From: Cudoniella acicularis
Taxonomy: Eukaryota > Ascomycota > Leotiomycetes > Helotiales > Helotiaceae
Direction of reading: 5' to 3'
Assembly: GCA_013054445.1 (NCBI GenBank)
Contig: JAAMPI010001756.1
Coordinates: 1-10,780, forward strand
DNA length: 10,780 nucleotides
Both the position numbers and the translations under genes were made by a program. Position 1 is the stretch's first letter; each line of letters begins with the position of its first letter. The notes beneath the pieces were generated by a model, which was not told the origin of the DNA, did no database searches, and saw only the letters and a program-made list of their open reading frames with translations. Below are positions 8,252 through 10,780 of this stretch, piece after piece.

Positions 8252-8360
8252 GGCGAGGTCAGTCAGCATTTCCATGCGGGGCATCAAATGTTCTTGCTTC
8301 GTTACCCGTCAGAGAATTGATTGACATAACTTCCCGAGGGTCTTTAAGACAAGAATACCG

Positions 8361-9794
8361 ATGTCGATCTACACTCAAAATGATGTAGCCATGATGAACA
8401 GAGGCGTCCACCGAACCCCTAGTTCTCTCGGTGTGCAGTCTCAGGCTCCCACCAGGACCCCCACCCCGACAGATGATGTTGCCGAGAATGTTAATCTCCC
8501 CGTACCTGGGTATCCTCTGCTAGCTAAGATTATCGCCGAAAAACCGGACCTTGAGGCTTTTCCAACCTTTACGGATCTCAGCATAAAGTCCTTACTTTAT
8601 TATCAAGCAGAACTCATTCACCTCAGAAAAATGTTGCACAAAGCTGAATGGGAAGACTTCCGTAATGAGGAGGACTCCAAGTTACCCTTATACTCAGCAA
8701 ACGTACAGCTATTAATCTTGGCGCGGGATAAAGCTATTAGAAATGGGGAAACCCCACCCAAACAATGGGGCATCATTGAGAAGATCCGGGCTACTCAAGA
8801 AAAATACAGTAAGTTGACTTGAAACACCTCAAGAAAATATTACTGACGTCGCCACCTTTTCTAAAGATGCTGCACTTTTGCAGTTCTCAAAGGTAGAGGC
8901 GCTCCGAGAAGCAGACAACTGCAACATTAAAACCCTCAGGGACTGTATAAAAATCTGCCTTATGGAGGGCCTCACTGGGACTGGTGCTCAAACCTGGGGA
9001 GATATCAGCGAAGAATCAGCAAAGCAAAAAGAACTACCCCAGCTATTGTGGGGACTCTGTACTGGCTTTTTTGTGTCTCCAGACGGCGAACGTAAACCGA
9101 TTGAGAAGGTCTTCCAAGAGCATCTCATTGTGCCTCACAAGGGCAACAAACCAGATGGCTTGACACAGTGGGTGAAGCAAAGCTTCATTCCCTTCTACGC
9201 CCATGTGCGGAAGCATTACCTTGTTCCCGTCTGGCTATTCCCTTTTTCACTCTGGCACCATCTCCTCTCACTGTTCTCGCCTAAGCGACCAGACCCAGAC
9301 CTCGAGAAGAGGAGCTCAGTCTCATCAAGCATCGCTCCCTTGTCACCCACACTAAGCAACTATAGCAGCGAAAGTAACCATAGCAACATTAGCAGCAACA
9401 TTAGCAACAACAGCGGATCTTCGGAGAAGAGCATAAAAGCCAACCTTAACGTGTACTCGGGAGAATGGATTGTGCGCATCACATCGCTAATGACAACCGT
9501 CGCAGCCTGTCTCCTCCCCACCGTCGCCATCACCGTCCTCGCTAGAGTTCATTCTATGGGCTTGGTTCTCGGTCTTATTGCGCTTTTCACTGCTATCTTT
9601 GCTGTTGGATTGGTTCTTCTCTCTTCCTCTAGCTCGAGGGTCGAAATTTTTACTGCTACCGCTGCGTAAGTTTTCTTCCTTTCCACTTCAAAATCCCTCC
9701 TACGCTTGAAAACTGGTGCTGATCTTATGAGTGCAGGTTCTCAGCTGTCATGGTCGTTTTTGTGCAGAATCAGATTGGTCCCCAGTATCCGTAG
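8361..9794 (+). CDS. DUF6594-family membrane protein, three exons
   Basis: Join of 8361-8808, 8867-9665 and 9737-9794 (434 residues). The family is found in fungi and its biochemical role is not known to me. Residues 1-45 are a Pro/Thr-rich disordered start. Residues 50-92 match the family opening: GYPLLAKIIAEKPDLEAFPT, then LLYYQAELIHL. EKYNAALLQFSK spans the first splice junction, as expected from the Y-x-x-A-L-L-x motif of relatives. Residues 293-338 are a Ser/Asn-rich insert. Three hydrophobic segments follow, at about 356-375, 381-402 and 410-428, with the family signature RVEIFTATAAF between the second and third. The last 19 residues depend on the second intron; without it the third membrane segment would be lost. 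Most of the protein is hydrophilic, with the membrane anchor at the C terminus. The ATG at 8361 opens the frame; ATGs at 8391 and 8394 have a better context and would shorten it by 10 or 11 residues. Confidence 0.88.
8809..8866 (+). other. First intron (58 bases) of the DUF6594 gene, with an unusual AAG acceptor
   Basis: The donor GTAAGT is strong and a TACTGAC branch word lies at 8841-8847. The next CAG (8881-8883) would shift the frame. The AAG at 8864-8866, after a pyrimidine-rich stretch and 20 bases from the branch A, keeps phase 1 and gives EKYNAALLQFSK, which fits the family. If splicing used the CAG instead, the gene would be frameshifted. The frame before the acceptor is also open for about 16 codons, so a one-base indel without an intron cannot be fully excluded. 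Confidence 0.65.
9666..9736 (+). other. Second intron (71 bases) of the DUF6594 gene
   Basis: The donor is GC/GTAAGT and the acceptor is GTGCAG/GTTC, with gctgat as a likely branch word about 15 bases before the acceptor. Splicing completes an Ala codon and adds FSAVMVVFVQNQIGPQYP before a TAG at 9792-9794. This restores the usual family C terminus, a hydrophobic segment following the EIFTATAAF motif. Confidence 0.88.
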
Positions 9795-9820
9795 TAGTTT
9801 GGGCAATGGGAGGATTTCTA

Positions 9821-10036
9821 GTAGGCGGGGAGTTAGGATGGGGTGGAGTACTTGGTCTCTAGTGGGAAGGCGAAATCGATGATTTACAGCCTTTATGCTT
9901 AACGATTTCATGACTTACTGTCGGGGAGGTGGGCGGGAGTTAGGAGTGGGCGGAGTAGAGTGGAGTGCTTGGTTTCTGTTTGAAAAGGAAGGCGAAATGA
10001 TATACGGCCGTTATGTTTGATGATTTCATGACTTAC
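9821..10036. repeat. Tandem duplication, two diverged copies of about 105 bases
   Basis: Copy 1 runs over 9821-9919 and copy 2 over 9929-10036. Both begin with g-t-rich gggcgggagttagga-like sequence, share a ggagtacttggtctct/ggagtgcttggtttct core and aaggcgaaat, and end in gatttcatgacttac. Small indels and substitutions separate them, so the duplication is not recent. It lies 27 bases after the stop codon of the DUF6594 gene and may double its 3' UTR or terminator region. Confidence 0.8.
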
Positions 10037-10780
10037 GTTCCCAAATAGGCACGATGGTCATAAAATTTTATTATTTTTATGTTGATCTTCGATTCGAATG
10101 AGGGAAAAACTTGAACTTCTGATGCTAGACGAGACATGGCCGAGTATTATTCTCTTGATTTCGCTTGTAAGTGCTATTGTTACTACTGCTCCACCTTTCC
10201 AGCGTGAGATCACGTGAGATTCACATGCTCCAAAATCGATTGCTCGAGAACGCGTAACAAAATAATAGAATAAAACTAGTATGTTTTCTCGCGAGAATTT
10301 GAATAAGGTTATTTCTAGTGCCGTTTCTCCTCTTCCCTTCTACCAAAAAAAGTGTGTGACCTCTTGGACTGGCTCCCCTCTAACTGCCAGGCATCGAGGC
10401 CTGGAAGGTTTTGCATAGGGATTAGCCCATGGCAGAACGCACAGTATTGGATTACAATGAATGAATATTTGGAAGATTCCATAGCAGATGAGGGCTTGTG
10501 GGTTGTTTTGGCGTTGACTTAATATCAATCAAAATTTAGCTCGCTGTTGTGGTTGGCTGAGCCTGCAGTGGTGGGAAAATCGTGGCAGAGCGTTGTACCT
10601 CTAATTGCCCAGCGCAGCATCTGGGGGGTTTGGGTGGTAGTGAGTGGTAGTTGGCGAGGGGGTGGGAACACCTGGATTTTGCATGTAGGCCTCTGATTAG
10701 TCGAAATTGAACTTGCATTACGTGATATCAAAAGTAGGAATCGAAAGGGAGGTTCTAGTCCCCCCCCCCTGGGGAAAATT
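10037..10780. other. Intergenic sequence without a recognisable gene
   Basis: Frames of 60-70 codons on the minus strand (10340-10528, 10525-10731) have no recognisable motif. A CACGTG E-box-like word lies at 10211-10216 and the dispersed repeat copy follows at 10236. A run of ten C lies near the right end (about 10761-10770). Nothing else can be supported. Confidence 0.55.
10236..10292 (+). repeat. Copy 2 of the dispersed, hairpin-like repeat of about 55 bases
   Basis: It shares the first 16 bases exactly with 4859-4874, then an A/T-rich middle of the same length class, and a tttctcg end. In this copy the end reads ctcgcgag, itself a palindrome. The orientation is the same as in copy 1. It lies in non-coding DNA about 200 bases beyond the tandem duplication. 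Confidence 0.5.

Larger units (their letters stand above)
6165..8360. other. Long intergenic region without a supported gene
   Basis: Several frames of 60-170 codons overlap on both strands (for example 6138-6602 plus, 6493-6996 minus, 6777-7124 minus and 7879-8388 plus). None has a recognisable motif, balanced composition or convincing splice structure, and they contradict one another. The minus frame just right of 6164 stays open back to a TAA near 6284 and could be further N-terminal sequence of the retropepsin-like gene. The right end (about 7640-8360) is presumably the promoter and 5' UTR of the DUF6594 gene. A TATA-like tatatataag word lies near 7048 without an obvious gene behind it. 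Confidence 0.5.

Noticed and set aside
7879..8388. 169-codon plus-strand frame overlapping the start of the DUF6594 gene
   Set aside because: It is in another frame, rich in Arg/Ser/Pro without structure, and lies where the promoter and 5' UTR are expected.

Overview
The window looks like nuclear DNA of a filamentous ascomycete (Pezizomycotina). The genes have short introns of about 50 to 75 bases with fungal splice and branch signals. They are widely spaced, there is a strongly AT-rich island of the kind repeat-induced point mutation (RIP) leaves, and the recognisable families (a DUF6594 membrane protein and the nucleoside-phosphorylase domain found at the N terminus of fungal NLR-type proteins) are typical of this group. 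A leotiomycete is my best guess, but the sequence alone does not prove it.

Layout from left to right. Positions 1-978 hold no gene. At 2712-979 (minus) lies an intact single-exon frame for a 577-residue protein: a folded-looking N-terminal region, a long Glu/Pro/Val-rich repeat tract, two lysine-rich blocks and a compact C-terminal domain. I do not recognise the family. At 3367-4280 (plus) is a broken nucleoside-phosphorylase domain with one frameshift and three stop codons. It ends at the edge of a roughly 500-base AT-rich island (4281-4780). At 5969-4930 (minus) is a two-exon gene for a retropepsin-like protein (DTG catalytic motif, later LIIG motif) with a charged, helical tail. Its reading frame seems to continue upstream to 6164, interrupted by one TAG. 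From 6165 to 8360 I see no gene I can defend. At 8361-9794 (plus) is a three-exon DUF6594 protein with three C-terminal membrane segments. It is followed by a tandem duplication of about 105 bases (9821-10036) and non-coding sequence to the end.

The genes show no sign of forming one pathway or operon. The window reads as an accessory stretch of a fungal chromosome, with a decayed NLR-type gene, a RIP-like AT island, a small dispersed repeat present twice (4859-4913 and 10236-10292), and a retropepsin-like gene that stands alone without reverse transcriptase or integrase. I did not find a convincing multi-gene new system. The best leads are the stand-alone retropepsin gene with its possible broken N terminus and the modular acidic/basic repeat protein.
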